38,724 nt of DNA. Origin: a virus. Where the stretch lies: the IMG/VR virus record IMGVR_UViG_3300027759_000191, positions 1-38,724 of that record; one strand, given 5' to 3'. The position numbers were made by a program, and so were the translations under genes. The notes beneath the pieces are model-generated. The model made no database searches, was not told where the DNA came from, and saw only the letters and a program-made list of their open reading frames with translations. This document shows positions 19,777-29,033 of the stretch, piece after piece; the stretch's first letter is position 1, and each line of letters starts with the position of its first letter.

Positions 19777-22016
19777 TATCGAGCCAGTGCATTTTGATTT
19801 TGTTGGTCAGGTGCTAAGTTGTTAGCAGGTGGAATTGTGAGCATAATTGCGCCAGATGTTACAGCGCGGCTCCAATCTTTGCTTTTGGTCAAAAGGTCAA
19901 ACGCTTTAATACGTTCTTCGGCAGGGAGCGTGTCTAACACTTCATTCATGGCTTTGCCTGTTTTGGCTGCATCCGACAAAATGCCAATAGTCTTTTTGCT
20001 TACTTTGCCTTCTAGCGTTTGCAATACTTTTTTGGCAATTGCAGTCTTGTAACCTACGAAGCCTGGAATCTTCTCTGCCATGCTTTCTTTTTCAAGACCT
20101 AAAGCGCGGCGACCTGCTTTGACCTGCTCGCCAATCTTAGCGTCACGCAATAACTCGTCAGCGATCTGTTGCATGGGCTTAATGTCTGTACCCATCTCTT
20201 TAAAGATATTAAAACTGCCTGGGCCAAATACGGCTTCTACGGCATCTGGATTGTTGCCTTGCACCAAACGCGTAAATTCGTCAGGCGACTTGTTAAGCAT
20301 CTCAAGGGCTTTGCCTGCCAACTTACGGCGGTCAATTAACTGTGCGTTTGCAGCATAATCACGCAAGTATTGACCATAACCTGTACCGCCCGCTTCTTCA
20401 ACGGCGTTAATAATTGGCGTTTTAAGTTGAGCTAATACACCCGCAGCCAAGTTCTTTTTAGATGTTTGATCTAAGCCTGGGCGTAGTTTTTCAATGGCTG
20501 CATTGACTGAGTTCTTGCGTAGGCTATCCAAGGCAAAAGCATCAATAACCCCGCCTTGGTCAGTCCACTTAACCACATCGTCACCAAAGTTGCGGACTGC
20601 GCCTTCAATAACATCGTTACCAGCAAACTCAGGGTTACGCAAAATGCCACCTAAACGACTCAAAATAGAATCAGACGTCAAAGGTCTAAGGCCATAGGCT
20701 TCTAAACTGTCAACGGCAGCTTGTTTAAAGCGTGCCGCTTCACCAAACGCTAATGACGCGTTCGCCGCTTGCGACGCAACATCATCGGCTTTTTTAGCTA
20801 ACTCAGCAGGATAGTTATATAGCGCTGTTGCAGGCAGCCCTGTTTCAGCCACTTTACCTTTGGCTAGTGCTTCTGCACGGGGTATAGCGCCTACAAAACG
20901 GCGTACATCTTGAACTTTGCCTGTAGCAGCTTGCGCTAGCACGTTGGCTTCTTCTTGTAAACGTTTACCCGTAGTACCTGCAATATTAGCAGCTGCCAAC
21001 TCAGTTTCACGGATAGGGGTCATTAAATTGTTAAGCGCATTTTTAAACTGGCTAACCGAAGTTAAGTTTTCGGTCAAAGTTGGCCCACCGGCTAACTGCG
21101 CTAAACGATTTAGTTGATCTGCTTTTTGTGTGTCTTTTAACACGCGGAAATAGCTAGACTTGTCTTTACCTGCTGCAAAGTCTAAAAACGCTTGATACAC
21201 GTCATTGTCAATACCCGCCGCCGCTTGGGCTGCGCTAATGTCTAACGGGGCTAGTTTGTTAGCAGCGCGGATCTGATTGATCGTATCGCCTGCTATCTCA
21301 CGGGCAATTTTACCGGCTTCAACGTTGGCTAATTTACCTGTTACGGCGTCAATAAATTTACCGCCAGCAATAGCAATATATCTACCTGCGGTTGGCAATA
21401 CAAACGGCGCAGCAGCGCCTATAACCGTGCCTGTACCTGTTTCTTCAGGATTAATAAGAGCAGCAGATGTACCGCCTACAACCGCACCGCCGCCAGCGCG
21501 AGTTGCTATATCTGCAGCGCGTCCAGCCGTAGCGGGTAAACCAGTGCTAAAACCGCCTGTGCGGATTGATTGGGCTAATGGTGCAGATAACGGTTGAACG
21601 CCTTTGGCAATAACACCGCCAACAGGTAAGGTGCTGACTACTTCACCTGTAAGCTCACCCGCACCTGTCATGGTGGGTGCAACGGCTTTATAAGGGGCTA
21701 TAAACGCTTCTTGTTCGGCTTGACGACGTGCAGCGTCTGCAATTAACGCTTTTCCTGTTTCGGTAGCGCCTAAAGCTTCTAAACCTTTACCAACTAAACG
21801 CTGACCACCAAACATGACATTACCCACGCCTTTACTAAATCCAGCAAAAGGCGCGGCTGCGCTTCGCAATTCTGCTTCAACCATTTGACGGCGAGGGCTG
21901 ACTTGTTCTGCTACACCGCCACCAAATTGTTTGGCTAAGGCTTCATAGTCAATATTAGACGCAGGGGCGGCAGAACCACCAAACTGTTTTGCAAGAGCTT
22001 CGTAGTCGACGGCCAT
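19776..22016 (-). CDS. Large internal virion/ejection protein, P22 gp16 position (746 aa)
   Basis: The first 35 residues carry a repeated DYEALAKQFGG motif, a start seen in many podovirus internal proteins. A Gly/Ala-rich, membrane-interacting-looking segment lies near residues 60-220, then a long helical Ala/Leu/Lys-rich body, and a short hydrophobic stretch near the end. Position matches P22 gp16 (609 aa), which is ejected with DNA to pass the cell envelope. The start follows the previous stop by one base with no clear ribosome binding site, so coupling is likely. Assigned by context and build, not by a catalytic motif; no lytic transglycosylase motif was seen. Confidence 0.8.
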   Translation of the reverse strand: MAVDYEALAKQFGGSAAPASNIDYEALAKQFGGGVAEQVSPRRQMVEAELRSAAAPFAGFSKGVGNVMFGGQRLVGKGLEALGATETGKALIADAARRQAEQEAFIAPYKAVAPTMTGAGELTGEVVSTLPVGGVIAKGVQPLSAPLAQSIRTGGFSTGLPATAGRAADIATRAGGGAVVGGTSAALINPEETGTGTVIGAAAPFVLPTAGRYIAIAGGKFIDAVTGKLANVEAGKIAREIAGDTINQIRAANKLAPLDISAAQAAAGIDNDVYQAFLDFAAGKDKSSYFRVLKDTQKADQLNRLAQLAGGPTLTENLTSVSQFKNALNNLMTPIRETELAAANIAGTTGKRLQEEANVLAQAATGKVQDVRRFVGAIPRAEALAKGKVAETGLPATALYNYPAELAKKADDVASQAANASLAFGEAARFKQAAVDSLEAYGLRPLTSDSILSRLGGILRNPEFAGNDVIEGAVRNFGDDVVKWTDQGGVIDAFALDSLRKNSVNAAIEKLRPGLDQTSKKNLAAGVLAQLKTPIINAVEEAGGTGYGQYLRDYAANAQLIDRRKLAGKALEMLNKSPDEFTRLVQGNNPDAVEAVFGPGSFNIFKEMGTDIKPMQQIADELLRDAKIGEQVKAGRRALGLEKESMAEKIPGFVGYKTAIAKKVLQTLEGKVSKKTIGILSDAAKTGKAMNEVLDTLPAEERIKAFDLLTKSKDWSRAVTSGAIMLTIPPANNLAPDQQNQNALAR

Positions 22017-22017
22017 G

Positions 22018-23304
22018 TTATAGCCCCGCTGCTTTTTTGTACGCTGCTGCCGCTTCTGGCGTTGGGAACGTTAATACTTTACCGCCTGGAATAGTGACAG
22101 TATTACCGCTTGCGTTTGGCGTTGCTGGTGCTGGCGCAGCGCTAGGTGCAGAAGATGTAACTGGCGCAGCAGAACCTGGTTTATATTCATAAGTTAAATC
22201 AAACGCTTCACGAACCCTAGATTTAGATCCACGAATCGAATCAGCAATCCGATCTAATTCATTTTGTACGCTACCCTTTTCTTGTACACGTGATAAAGCA
22301 CCCGCAGCTTGACGTAACTGCGTACCTTCTTGGTTGGATACGTTACCTAACGCACCGCCTGTTGGTGACGCATTACGCATATCTTGAAGTTCTTTAAATT
22401 GCAAACCAGCCACAACTTTTTCATACAACTCCAACGCTTCACGTCCTGCAGCGGTAACGCCTGGCGCCCGACCCGCAACAATACCCGTAATGCTGCTAAG
22501 ACCTGGATGGTTGCGTAGCCGTTCAATGTCTTTAAGAACTGAATCCGATTTAGACTCAAACGACTTAACTGCCAAATTAGCTTGCGGAAACTTAGCTTCA
22601 CGCGCCTGTATTTCTTTTGGCGACAAGGTTGTAGTTGTTGGGCCGCCAGGAATCGGTTCAATTCCACCTGTATCGGTTTGGCGATAGCCAACAGGAATAC
22701 GCCCTAAATCTTGACCACGCAATGTGATGTCTTGACCACGTCTAGTCAAATCAGCCGTTTGTTGTTGCGCTGCGCTAATAGTGTTCATTTCATAGCGTTT
22801 GCCTACATCTACTGCCATCTGCGTAAAGTATTGTTTACGCTGTTCGGGATTCATTTTTGATATTTGCGCCCATTGTTGTTCAGCAGCACCGCGGGTTGTT
22901 TGACCACGCAAAATGCCGTCTTGCAAATGAGCTAATACGTTTTCATCAGACGGATTAAACGATAAATCAGCGGTACGTTTCTTAAAATCGTCGTAATCTT
23001 GTTTACTTATGTCGCCTCTTAATTTTTTAGTTTCAAGCCCCGCTTTTTCTTGTTCGGCTAATAATTTGCCGTAGCCTAAACCAGTTTTACCAAATTGCGA
23101 TAGTTGAGCGCGAGTTTCTGGTTTTGTTAAATCAGCGCTGCGTAAAAAATTGCGCACATCTTGTTCTTCTTGTATCCCCCGTTGAAGCTCTTGCATTTTA
23201 AGCGCGTTAACACCAATGTCTTGAGCGCGTGCAGTTGCTACAAGCGGGTCTTGTATTTGAGGTTGTTTAAAACCAAGCGCAATGGATGGGTCAATTTGTG
23301 CCAT
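22018..23304 (-). CDS. Internal virion/ejection protein, P22 gp20 position (428 aa)
   Basis: ATG 23304 with AAGGAAT upstream. Long helical, Gln/Lys/Glu-rich protein (about 20-200), followed by an Ala/Gly/Pro-rich linker and a C-terminal TPEAAAAYKKAAGL. Length (P22 gp20 has 471) and position between the gp7- and gp16-type genes fit an ejected protein that helps DNA cross the envelope. The segment TAAGREALELYEKVVAGLQF resembles sequences in other phage ejection proteins. Sequence identity to P22 itself is not obvious. Confidence 0.78.
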   Translation of the reverse strand: MAQIDPSIALGFKQPQIQDPLVATARAQDIGVNALKMQELQRGIQEEQDVRNFLRSADLTKPETRAQLSQFGKTGLGYGKLLAEQEKAGLETKKLRGDISKQDYDDFKKRTADLSFNPSDENVLAHLQDGILRGQTTRGAAEQQWAQISKMNPEQRKQYFTQMAVDVGKRYEMNTISAAQQQTADLTRRGQDITLRGQDLGRIPVGYRQTDTGGIEPIPGGPTTTTLSPKEIQAREAKFPQANLAVKSFESKSDSVLKDIERLRNHPGLSSITGIVAGRAPGVTAAGREALELYEKVVAGLQFKELQDMRNASPTGGALGNVSNQEGTQLRQAAGALSRVQEKGSVQNELDRIADSIRGSKSRVREAFDLTYEYKPGSAAPVTSSAPSAAPAPATPNASGNTVTIPGGKVLTFPTPEAAAAYKKAAGL

Positions 23305-23340
23305 AATTATTCCTTATACTACTAATTTAATAAAAACAAT

Positions 23341-24093
23341 TTAGGGAAAACCTGTGCCGCTCATATTAAAATCTTCTCCAGTGCCAGTACTCATTACACC
23401 GCCACCGCCACGAACGGGAAATAAACGATTCATAAGTTGTTGGTTTTGATAATAATTAATGCCTTGACCAACACCACCAGAAATTGCGTTTGCCTGACCC
23501 ATGTAGCCAGACGCTTGCGCGTTACCTGCGCCAATAATGTTAGACGCCATCGCGTTGCCGTATTGCCCTGCTTGCGTACCTAGCGTATTGGCGCTAGACT
23601 GCGCTACCCCAGCCAAACTAGCAAACGGATTTAATGTATTAGTACGTTGTGTTTGAAAGCGATTAAACGCATTTTGATACTCTTGCGAAGCAAGGTCTTG
23701 CCCAAAGCGCTGCGTATTTTTTAAATTTGCACCTGACAGCAAACCGCCACGGGCAGCTGCTGAACGTTCTAAAGCCTTCATACCTTCAGACATTCTAAAT
23801 GCGTATCCAGGGTCGGCTTGGAATTTATCCATACCAAATTCAGCCGTTGCGTACTTACCATACCCAGGCGCATTTACGTCCCCGCCAAGCCCTAAATATT
23901 CTAAAAGACGGTTTTGACCTTTAAGACCCGCTTCTCTAAACGGCTCTTGCAATTCAACTTGGCGCTCAAACATTGCAGTTTGCGCGTCTGTTGCACGATT
24001 AGCAGCAGAGGTTTGAGCGCCTGCGGCTTTATTTGAAGAATACGCGCCTATAGCGGCGCTAGCGACTACGGCTCCAGCTACCCATCCTGCCAT
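23341..24093 (-). CDS. DNA transfer/ejection protein, P22 gp7-like (250 aa)
   Basis: ATG 24093 with AAGGAG upstream. The N-terminus is a short hydrophobic Ala/Gly stretch (MAGWVAGAVVASAAIGAYSS), then a helical Ala/Gln-rich part, the family-typical FQADPGYAFRMSEG and ARGGLLSGANLKN (about 90-130), and a Gly/Asn/Gln-rich end. These features match DNA transfer protein p7-type proteins (P22 gp7 has 229 aa), carried in the head and ejected first. Well supported. Confidence 0.85.
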   Translation of the reverse strand: MAGWVAGAVVASAAIGAYSSNKAAGAQTSAANRATDAQTAMFERQVELQEPFREAGLKGQNRLLEYLGLGGDVNAPGYGKYATAEFGMDKFQADPGYAFRMSEGMKALERSAAARGGLLSGANLKNTQRFGQDLASQEYQNAFNRFQTQRTNTLNPFASLAGVAQSSANTLGTQAGQYGNAMASNIIGAGNAQASGYMGQANAISGGVGQGINYYQNQQLMNRLFPVRGGGGVMSTGTGEDFNMSGTGFP

Positions 24094-24095
24094 AA

Positions 24096-24632
24096 TTAAT
24101 CTCCTTGTAACGCTAGCACGTCTGCTTTTGCGTTAGTTAACTGTTTAACTCTATTTTCACCTAACCCACACGCAGGTACAACATACAACCGATCCTCTAA
24201 TACAGAAATATCCGTACAATTATCAGGATTGTCGTAAATATCTACCCAAACTACTTCTTCATCAAACACGCGGCCTACGCGTTGTTCTCCCGCGCAAGCG
24301 TCAAATTCGTAAGGCGCCGTCAATATTTTTACCTCGGCGCCTACATTTACTGCGATTGTACCCTTTTCAAGCCGGACTTTGTATGCTGTTTTATGGGGCG
24401 CGCCCGTCAAAACTGTCCAAGGCGGCACAATAATTTTACGTTCATAAACACCTGGCGTGAAACTATGCTCGGTCACAATATCAGCCTGTTCCATTTGCAA
24501 CAGTTCGTCTTGCAAACGGGTAATTTTTTCTGGGGTAACTTCAAGCGTGGCCACGCCCATATTGGCAAAATTAGCCACCAAAGCCTTTTGTTTTGGCTCA
24601 AACCCTTTTCCGTAGGTAACGGTTATTTGCAT
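24096..24632 (-). CDS. Virion-region protein of cupin-like build (178 aa), P22 gp14 position
   Basis: ATG 24632 overlaps the upstream stop (TAATG). The middle contains VPPWTVLTGAPHKTAYKVRL and EKGTIAVNVGAEVKIL, a pattern like a single-domain beta barrel (cupin type), with VWVDIYDNPDNCTDISVLED near the end. I recognise this protein type in phage head/tail clusters, unassigned in function. Location just before the gp7-like gene and length equal the P22 gp14 slot (172 aa), which is inference only. Confidence 0.78.
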   Translation of the reverse strand: MQITVTYGKGFEPKQKALVANFANMGVATLEVTPEKITRLQDELLQMEQADIVTEHSFTPGVYERKIIVPPWTVLTGAPHKTAYKVRLEKGTIAVNVGAEVKILTAPYEFDACAGEQRVGRVFDEEVVWVDIYDNPDNCTDISVLEDRLYVVPACGLGENRVKQLTNAKADVLALQGD

Positions 24633-24970
24633 TAGCTCGTAATCTCTCTGCCGTTCGATCGAATATTGATTGCCGAAGCCGTACCTGCAATGGTGGATAT
24701 AATCCCGCCTGGCGCTAGGGCTGCGCCTACAATCTCAGGAAACGTATATGTTTCAGCAGGTTGTAAGGACTTAGTCTTAACAATTAAGTTGTCGTTACCC
24801 GCTGATCCAGCCGCCGTTATTAGGTTTACGCTGATGGTTGCTGCCGTAGCGCTGTAATTAGTAGCCGTAAACTTGTCAATAATCGTAGTTACGTTATTAG
24901 CCGTATATTGCGTAGATTGGGTAGCTTCAGCCGTTTTAGCTGGGATTAATACTTTTACTGTGACGGTCAT
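24632..24970 (-). CDS. Small virion-region beta-rich protein (112 aa)
   Basis: ATG 24970 preceded by AAAGGAAT. The sequence is Thr/Ala/Ser-rich and strand-like throughout (TVTVKVLIPAKTAEATQS, later INIRSNGREI), with no Cys and no helical coil. It resembles small structural proteins found next to phage head completion genes, often predicted to be accessory head or tail proteins. Function not assignable. Confidence 0.72.
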   Translation of the reverse strand: MTVTVKVLIPAKTAEATQSTQYTANNVTTIIDKFTATNYSATAATISVNLITAAGSAGNDNLIVKTKSLQPAETYTFPEIVGAALAPGGIISTIAGTASAINIRSNGREITS

Positions 24971-24980
24971 GGGTATTCCT

Positions 24981-25691
24981 TTACGTATTTAAAATAAGCG
25001 ATTCATCATTTTCAGTAGTTATGCTTTCGTTGCTTTCCGTTACCAAAAACTCAAAATTGTTCGATGCGGCGATCATTACTACCCAATTTGTGCCGTCTGA
25101 CACTAAGGTAGCCCAATCGCCAGCCACATCGTTCAAAATGTCAACGCCTGCTGCACCACCAGATAAAGGCACTACATTACTTAAATTAGACACTAATAGC
25201 TGGTTTTGGTAGTTTTGAAACGTCAAACTACGTCCTACGTAAGATGATGCCGTAGGAAGCGTAACTGTGCAAGTAGAGCCTGCTTTATTGTTAATGATCC
25301 ATATATCTGTATCGGCTACCGTAAAATTGGCTGTTTTAGTAACTGGCGCTGAAGTAGCGCTAGACGTGCCTCCTGACGTAACTACTACGCTGGGGATGCT
25401 TAGTTCAACGGCTTGGATTTGTTTTTGTAGCTCGGCAATCTGAGAAACTAACGGCGAATCATTAGGAGCGCTAGGTATCTTCTCTTTATTCTGTTGTGTA
25501 ATTTCATCAATAGTGGCAAACGGTGGCCCTAACTGCAGTTCATCTAAAGACGTAGGATTAGTACCGCTGCCGGTCAAAACAAACAAATTTAAGAAAAACA
25601 GATACCATTCCCGTGCCATTAACCCTGTAGACGCATCAATAAGAGGCGTTCTGGGCGCGGGGATGTTGGTGACGTTTAATGGGCTAGGCAC
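24981..25691 (-). CDS. Tail/neck structural protein at the tail-needle position (236 aa)
   Basis: GTG start at 25691, overlapping the gp10-like stop, chosen because the N-terminal NIPAPRTPLIDASTGLMARE followed by WYLFFLNLF is typical of the family; a later Met at residue 25 would remove it. A helical stretch (about 83-101, VSQIAELQKQIQAVELSI) resembles a short trimeric coil, then beta-rich repeats and the C-terminal tail FLVTESNESITTENDESLIL. P22 places its needle gp26 (233 aa) here; similar size and coil support a needle or fibre-like trimer, but homology is not proven. Confidence 0.72.
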   Translation of the reverse strand: MPSPLNVTNIPAPRTPLIDASTGLMAREWYLFFLNLFVLTGSGTNPTSLDELQLGPPFATIDEITQQNKEKIPSAPNDSPLVSQIAELQKQIQAVELSIPSVVVTSGGTSSATSAPVTKTANFTVADTDIWIINNKAGSTCTVTLPTASSYVGRSLTFQNYQNQLLVSNLSNVVPLSGGAAGVDILNDVAGDWATLVSDGTNWVVMIAASNNFEFLVTESNESITTENDESLILNT

Positions 25692-27114
25692 GGGTTGGGC
25701 TTAATAAAAGTTCAGCACCAACAATGGCAATCTTAACAGGGTCAGTTCCCGACACCTCATATACACGATCACGCAATTTCATTGTCATGCCAAGTCTACG
25801 CCAAAACACCCGGCGGCCGTATTGCCCAATTTGACCCATCTTAGACCAATGTTCGTTTGACCAAGTGTGACCGCCGTCATCTGACCAACGCAACATAACT
25901 TCGGGGTCGCTGCCTTGACCAGTATTGATCCCAACGCCTGTTTCACAATCTAGTTGTAAGGTATGCTGGGCGGTACGGCGCAAGTTGTTTTGACTGCTTG
26001 GAATAGGACGCCAAGAACGCAACCATTTTTGGGGCGCACCGTTAATTGCATAAACTTCTAAGTCATAAGCGTATATGTTGCCGTTTTCATAATCACCTAA
26101 AAGCACTTTGTTATTAAACGCTGTTTGGCAGTTAGGGCGATATCGTACAAAGTCGCCGTTTAACCACCCCGCACGTTCATGCCACGATTGCGTAGCCACG
26201 TCATATACCCACGTTTTTTGTACAGTTGGGAATGTTAAAACATAAAAGCTGTGGCCGTCTTGTTGGTAGGTATAAGCAATTGCATTACTAATATCGCCGT
26301 ATTGTTGAATTTGCCATTCAATTGCATGATTAGACGCTCTGATGCCGCTGTAACCGTTATTGCGGTATACGATGCCACGTCCACGGGCGTCTTGCCCTAA
26401 CCAAAATACAGAGTTGTCCAGCTTGGCTACAGAAAATGCCGCTGCGCACCCAATCTCGTTAGACGCACCTTGAATACGGGCAAGCGGAAAATCTGGCGTC
26501 CCTGCGTCATACCAAACTTCAATTGAATTAGTGCCAAATAGCCACGCTTCACGATTATTGACTAATACGGCTACTAAACCGTCAGGAGAGCCTTCAGCGC
26601 TAGCAAAATCAAGAGGATCTACTTGCGTACCATCAAGTAAGCTAGTAACCCATATTTTTTGACTGTTTGGCTCGTTAAATACAAAATACCCATCTAAGTA
26701 ACTAACCGTAACGGCGCCAGGAAAATCAGGGTCTGTAATTTGTGCAAAAACGTTAGTGTTAGAGTTGTAAATGTAGCTAGGGCCATTGGCAGCAATAAAC
26801 AACTGCGTACCGTTATCAGACATGGACACAGGGCCAGTACTAGCAATTGTGCCTAGCAACGTGGCTGTGTACGCGCTATCAATCTTGTACAGGTTGTTAC
26901 CCGACACGGCGTACATATAGTTGTTAAAAGACCACAGTCCTCGGACGGGGCCTGTACCAACAGTGACAATTAAGGTTAATCCTGGGGCGCGGTTAAGAAA
27001 CCCCGCTTCTTTACCCTCATTAGGGATTGCTTCCGCAAACAAGTTAACCATGCGGTTGTCGGCTGCATTAACGCTACGGGCTACATACGCTTGCCCCAAG
27101 ATTGGGGTTTTCAT
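25684..27114 (-). CDS. P22 gp10-like packaged-DNA stabilisation/neck protein
   Basis: 476 residues, against 472 for P22 gp10. Start ATG 27114 overlaps the gp4-like stop (TAATG). The sequence shows the repeated beta-blade pattern of this family (FNNYMYAVSGNNLYKI, YLDGYFVFNEPNSQ, LFGTNSIEVWYDAG, KVLLGDYENGNIYAYDL) and MLRWSDDGGHTWSNEHW near the end. The protein binds under the portal and gp4 and seals the head after packaging, where the tail later docks. Sequence character, length and order make it secure. Confidence 0.9.
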   Translation of the reverse strand: MKTPILGQAYVARSVNAADNRMVNLFAEAIPNEGKEAGFLNRAPGLTLIVTVGTGPVRGLWSFNNYMYAVSGNNLYKIDSAYTATLLGTIASTGPVSMSDNGTQLFIAANGPSYIYNSNTNVFAQITDPDFPGAVTVSYLDGYFVFNEPNSQKIWVTSLLDGTQVDPLDFASAEGSPDGLVAVLVNNREAWLFGTNSIEVWYDAGTPDFPLARIQGASNEIGCAAAFSVAKLDNSVFWLGQDARGRGIVYRNNGYSGIRASNHAIEWQIQQYGDISNAIAYTYQQDGHSFYVLTFPTVQKTWVYDVATQSWHERAGWLNGDFVRYRPNCQTAFNNKVLLGDYENGNIYAYDLEVYAINGAPQKWLRSWRPIPSSQNNLRRTAQHTLQLDCETGVGINTGQGSDPEVMLRWSDDGGHTWSNEHWSKMGQIGQYGRRVFWRRLGMTMKLRDRVYEVSGTDPVKIAIVGAELLLSPTRA

Positions 27115-27842
27115 TAGTAATTACCCGCATAAATGTTATATCTCTGACGGGTGCCAATTAAGCTGTAAGGCAACGCCATAATGTCGTCAGGATTGTTAAT
27201 ACGTTTTAAATTGCGTTTAGAGGTCATAGCAACCCGCAAAACGTTAGGTGGGGGTTCTATACCAAATTCAGTAGCAATCTCACAGGCAAGGCTGTATTTA
27301 AACGCTCTAAGGTATCCTGGCGGCATTGTAATCTGCGTAGCCAATATAGGTATGCTCATCAATGGCTCTACAGACACGATATGAAACTCTAATGGCTTAA
27401 TGGGTACCGGGTATACATACATTTCAATGTCAGGGTAGGTCATGTTGACCCACAAAACTTGCGGATAGGTAGACGTTACGGTTTTAACGGCAATACCGTT
27501 GTACTGCTGCTGGTTAACTAACTTAATACCGTAGGATATGTTTGTCGCCGAATCCCTAAAATACGTAGAATCGTCAATCAATATTGGGCGCGTAGGTGTA
27601 CCAGCGTTGGCTAACGGCAACGTACCTGTTGGGCCAAAGGTTAAAGTGCGCGCGTTAGCAGGCCATGAAGCCACTTGATCTATTGTAGAAAACACCGACA
27701 AACGCTCGGTATTCCAGCTATCAATCATCTGGTTTAGTGCTGTCAATGCGTCTTGCGATGTAGCAGCAGACGGTGTTTCACCTTCGGCTAAAACCCCTAA
27801 TATGCGCAATGCGCCGTTAATTTGGTCGTTTGCCGTGGTCAT
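27114..27842 (-). CDS. P22 gp4-like head completion/tail accessory factor
   Basis: 242 residues, longer than P22 gp4 (166). ATG 27842 after AAGGAG. The N-terminal helices include ALTALNQMIDSWNTERLSVF, the hallmark of this neck family, followed by the beta-rich PDIEMYVYPVPIK and the helix YLRAFKYSLACEIATEFG. It joins the portal to gp10 in the neck. Some P22-type members also have peptidoglycan-cutting activity, but the extra length here is not obviously an enzyme domain. Confidence 0.88.
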   Translation of the reverse strand: MTTANDQINGALRILGVLAEGETPSAATSQDALTALNQMIDSWNTERLSVFSTIDQVASWPANARTLTFGPTGTLPLANAGTPTRPILIDDSTYFRDSATNISYGIKLVNQQQYNGIAVKTVTSTYPQVLWVNMTYPDIEMYVYPVPIKPLEFHIVSVEPLMSIPILATQITMPPGYLRAFKYSLACEIATEFGIEPPPNVLRVAMTSKRNLKRINNPDDIMALPYSLIGTRQRYNIYAGNY

Positions 27843-27853
27843 GGCTTAACTCC

Positions 27854-28066
27854 TTATGCGGTTGTTTTACGTCGTCTTGTCTTTACTTCCAGCACATTAG
27901 CAGGAGCCGCCTCAACTTCAGTTTCTTCTTCAACCACAGGTTCATCAACAACGGGCGTATCAACAGTATATATCTCCCAACCATTATTTTCATCTTGTTG
28001 CGCTTCAAAATCGCTACAAGCTACTTTATGGCCGTGGATAGGATGTTTTAAATAAATAACCGCCAT
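27854..28066 (-). CDS. Small acidic virion-region protein (70 aa)
   Basis: ATG 28066 after AAGGAAAA. The N-terminal half (MAVIYLKHPIHGHKVACSDF) is followed by a Val/Glu/Thr-rich acidic stretch and a basic KTRRRKTTA tail. The opening is typical of short phage proteins beside the head completion genes. Function unknown. Confidence 0.68.
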   Translation of the reverse strand: MAVIYLKHPIHGHKVACSDFEAQQDENNGWEIYTVDTPVVDEPVVEEETEVEAAPANVLEVKTRRRKTTA

Positions 28067-28083
28067 TTGTTTTCCTTATTAAA

Positions 28084-28101
28084 TAGGGGCCGAAGCCCCT
28101 A
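28084..28101 (-). terminator. UUCG-type hairpin between the 154-aa and 70-aa genes
   Basis: Leftward RNA forms TAGGGGC-TTCG-GCCCCTA (plus strand 28084-28101), followed by TTTAATAA. The tetraloop is the stable UUCG type, but the U tract is short, so it is probably a partial terminator or RNA stability element. Confidence 0.6.
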
Positions 28102-28105
28102 TAAA

Positions 28106-28570
28106 TTACACTAGACCGTGAATGGTTGCAAAATTAATAATTACTGCTTCAGATAACGCCCCACCAGTTAAATTACGCAAAGTAACAACAGCAGAACCAG
28201 TAGTCATGCTTGAAATATACGTTGTATAAGAACCCGCAGTACCGCCACCAGAAATATTTACAATAATCGTATCGTTTGCGCTAATTAATGAATTGTTTAG
28301 CGTAAATGACACAGCGGTATTAGCCGCCAATGCAGCATCGTTCATTGTGATACGACCCATGCTTTTATTAAGCGTAACAGCAGTGGATTTGCTAGTTGCT
28401 TGCGTTACTGTGCCTTGGGCTGCTGAAGTGTAGCCCATTTCACTAGTTACATAAATAGTCGTCCCGACTACAGAACTAGGGGTTGTTGCCCCAATAGGTG
28501 TGTTGTCAAGAGTACCGCCTGAAAGCTCAGGGTCGCTAAAAGCTACCCCTACAGGTTTAGTATTAGGCAT
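28106..28570 (-). CDS. Virion-region beta-rich protein (154 aa)
   Basis: ATG 28570 after AAAGGAAA. The sequence is Thr/Ser/Ala/Gly-rich with many alternating strand patterns (NDTIIVNISGGGTAGSYTTY, SAVVTLRNLTGGALSEAVII). Typical of phage head decoration or accessory proteins, yet no specific family was recognised. It sits between hairpins that could set its expression relative to the coat protein. Confidence 0.7.
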   Translation of the reverse strand: MPNTKPVGVAFSDPELSGGTLDNTPIGATTPSSVVGTTIYVTSEMGYTSAAQGTVTQATSKSTAVTLNKSMGRITMNDAALAANTAVSFTLNNSLISANDTIIVNISGGGTAGSYTTYISSMTTGSAVVTLRNLTGGALSEAVIINFATIHGLV

Positions 28571-28584
28571 AATTTTTCCTTTAT

Positions 28585-28607
28585 AAAAACCCGCCCCGAA
28601 GGGCGGG
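28585..28607 (-). terminator. Intrinsic terminator, UUCG type
   Basis: Leftward RNA: CCCGCCC-TTCG-GGGCGGG (plus strand 28590-28607) followed by a run of five U (A run 28585-28589). It lies between the 131- and 154-residue genes, so it would reduce transcription into the latter. Confidence 0.8.
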
Positions 28608-28615
28608 ATATTACA

Positions 28616-29011
28616 TTAACCAGCAATACGATAGAACACGTATGTAGCTTCGCCTGTTTTACGGACGCGCCACATTGCGGATGTAACTGCAGCGACTGCA
28701 GCGACACCAACTAACGTACAACCTGTATTGGCAGTTACAGTAGCGGCGTCAGACGCGTCTGTATTAATAATTACAAAATCAAAACTGCTGTCTACTTTCA
28801 TGCTAGGAAAAGCAATGTCTAAATCAGTACCGAGAGGTACCGTAAGAGCGCCTGCCGTACCGTTAAAGGTAATAATGCCAGTTGCTAATTCAGCAGCAGT
28901 TAATGTAGCTGCAGCAGCTTTAGCGGTTGGTGTTGTTTGAGTTCCTAGTACTACTTCGGTTAAATTACCGTCGCCTAATTGATAACCACCTGCACCATTT
29001 GGGAGAGCCAT
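28616..29011 (-). CDS. Head decoration-like/accessory virion protein (131 aa)
   Basis: Start at ATG 29011 after AAAGGAAT; an upstream TTG at 29026 is part of that binding site. Product MALPNGAGGYQLGDGNLTEV then Thr/Ala-rich strands (ATLTAAELATGIITFNGTAG, DASDAATVTANTGCTLVGVA). Such proteins just after the coat gene are often decoration or head-surface proteins in P22-like phages, but no family is certain. Confidence 0.75.
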   Translation of the reverse strand: MALPNGAGGYQLGDGNLTEVVLGTQTTPTAKAAAATLTAAELATGIITFNGTAGALTVPLGTDLDIAFPSMKVDSSFDFVIINTDASDAATVTANTGCTLVGVAAVAAVTSAMWRVRKTGEATYVFYRIAG

Positions 29012-29033
29012 AATAATTCCTTTCAAATAATTT

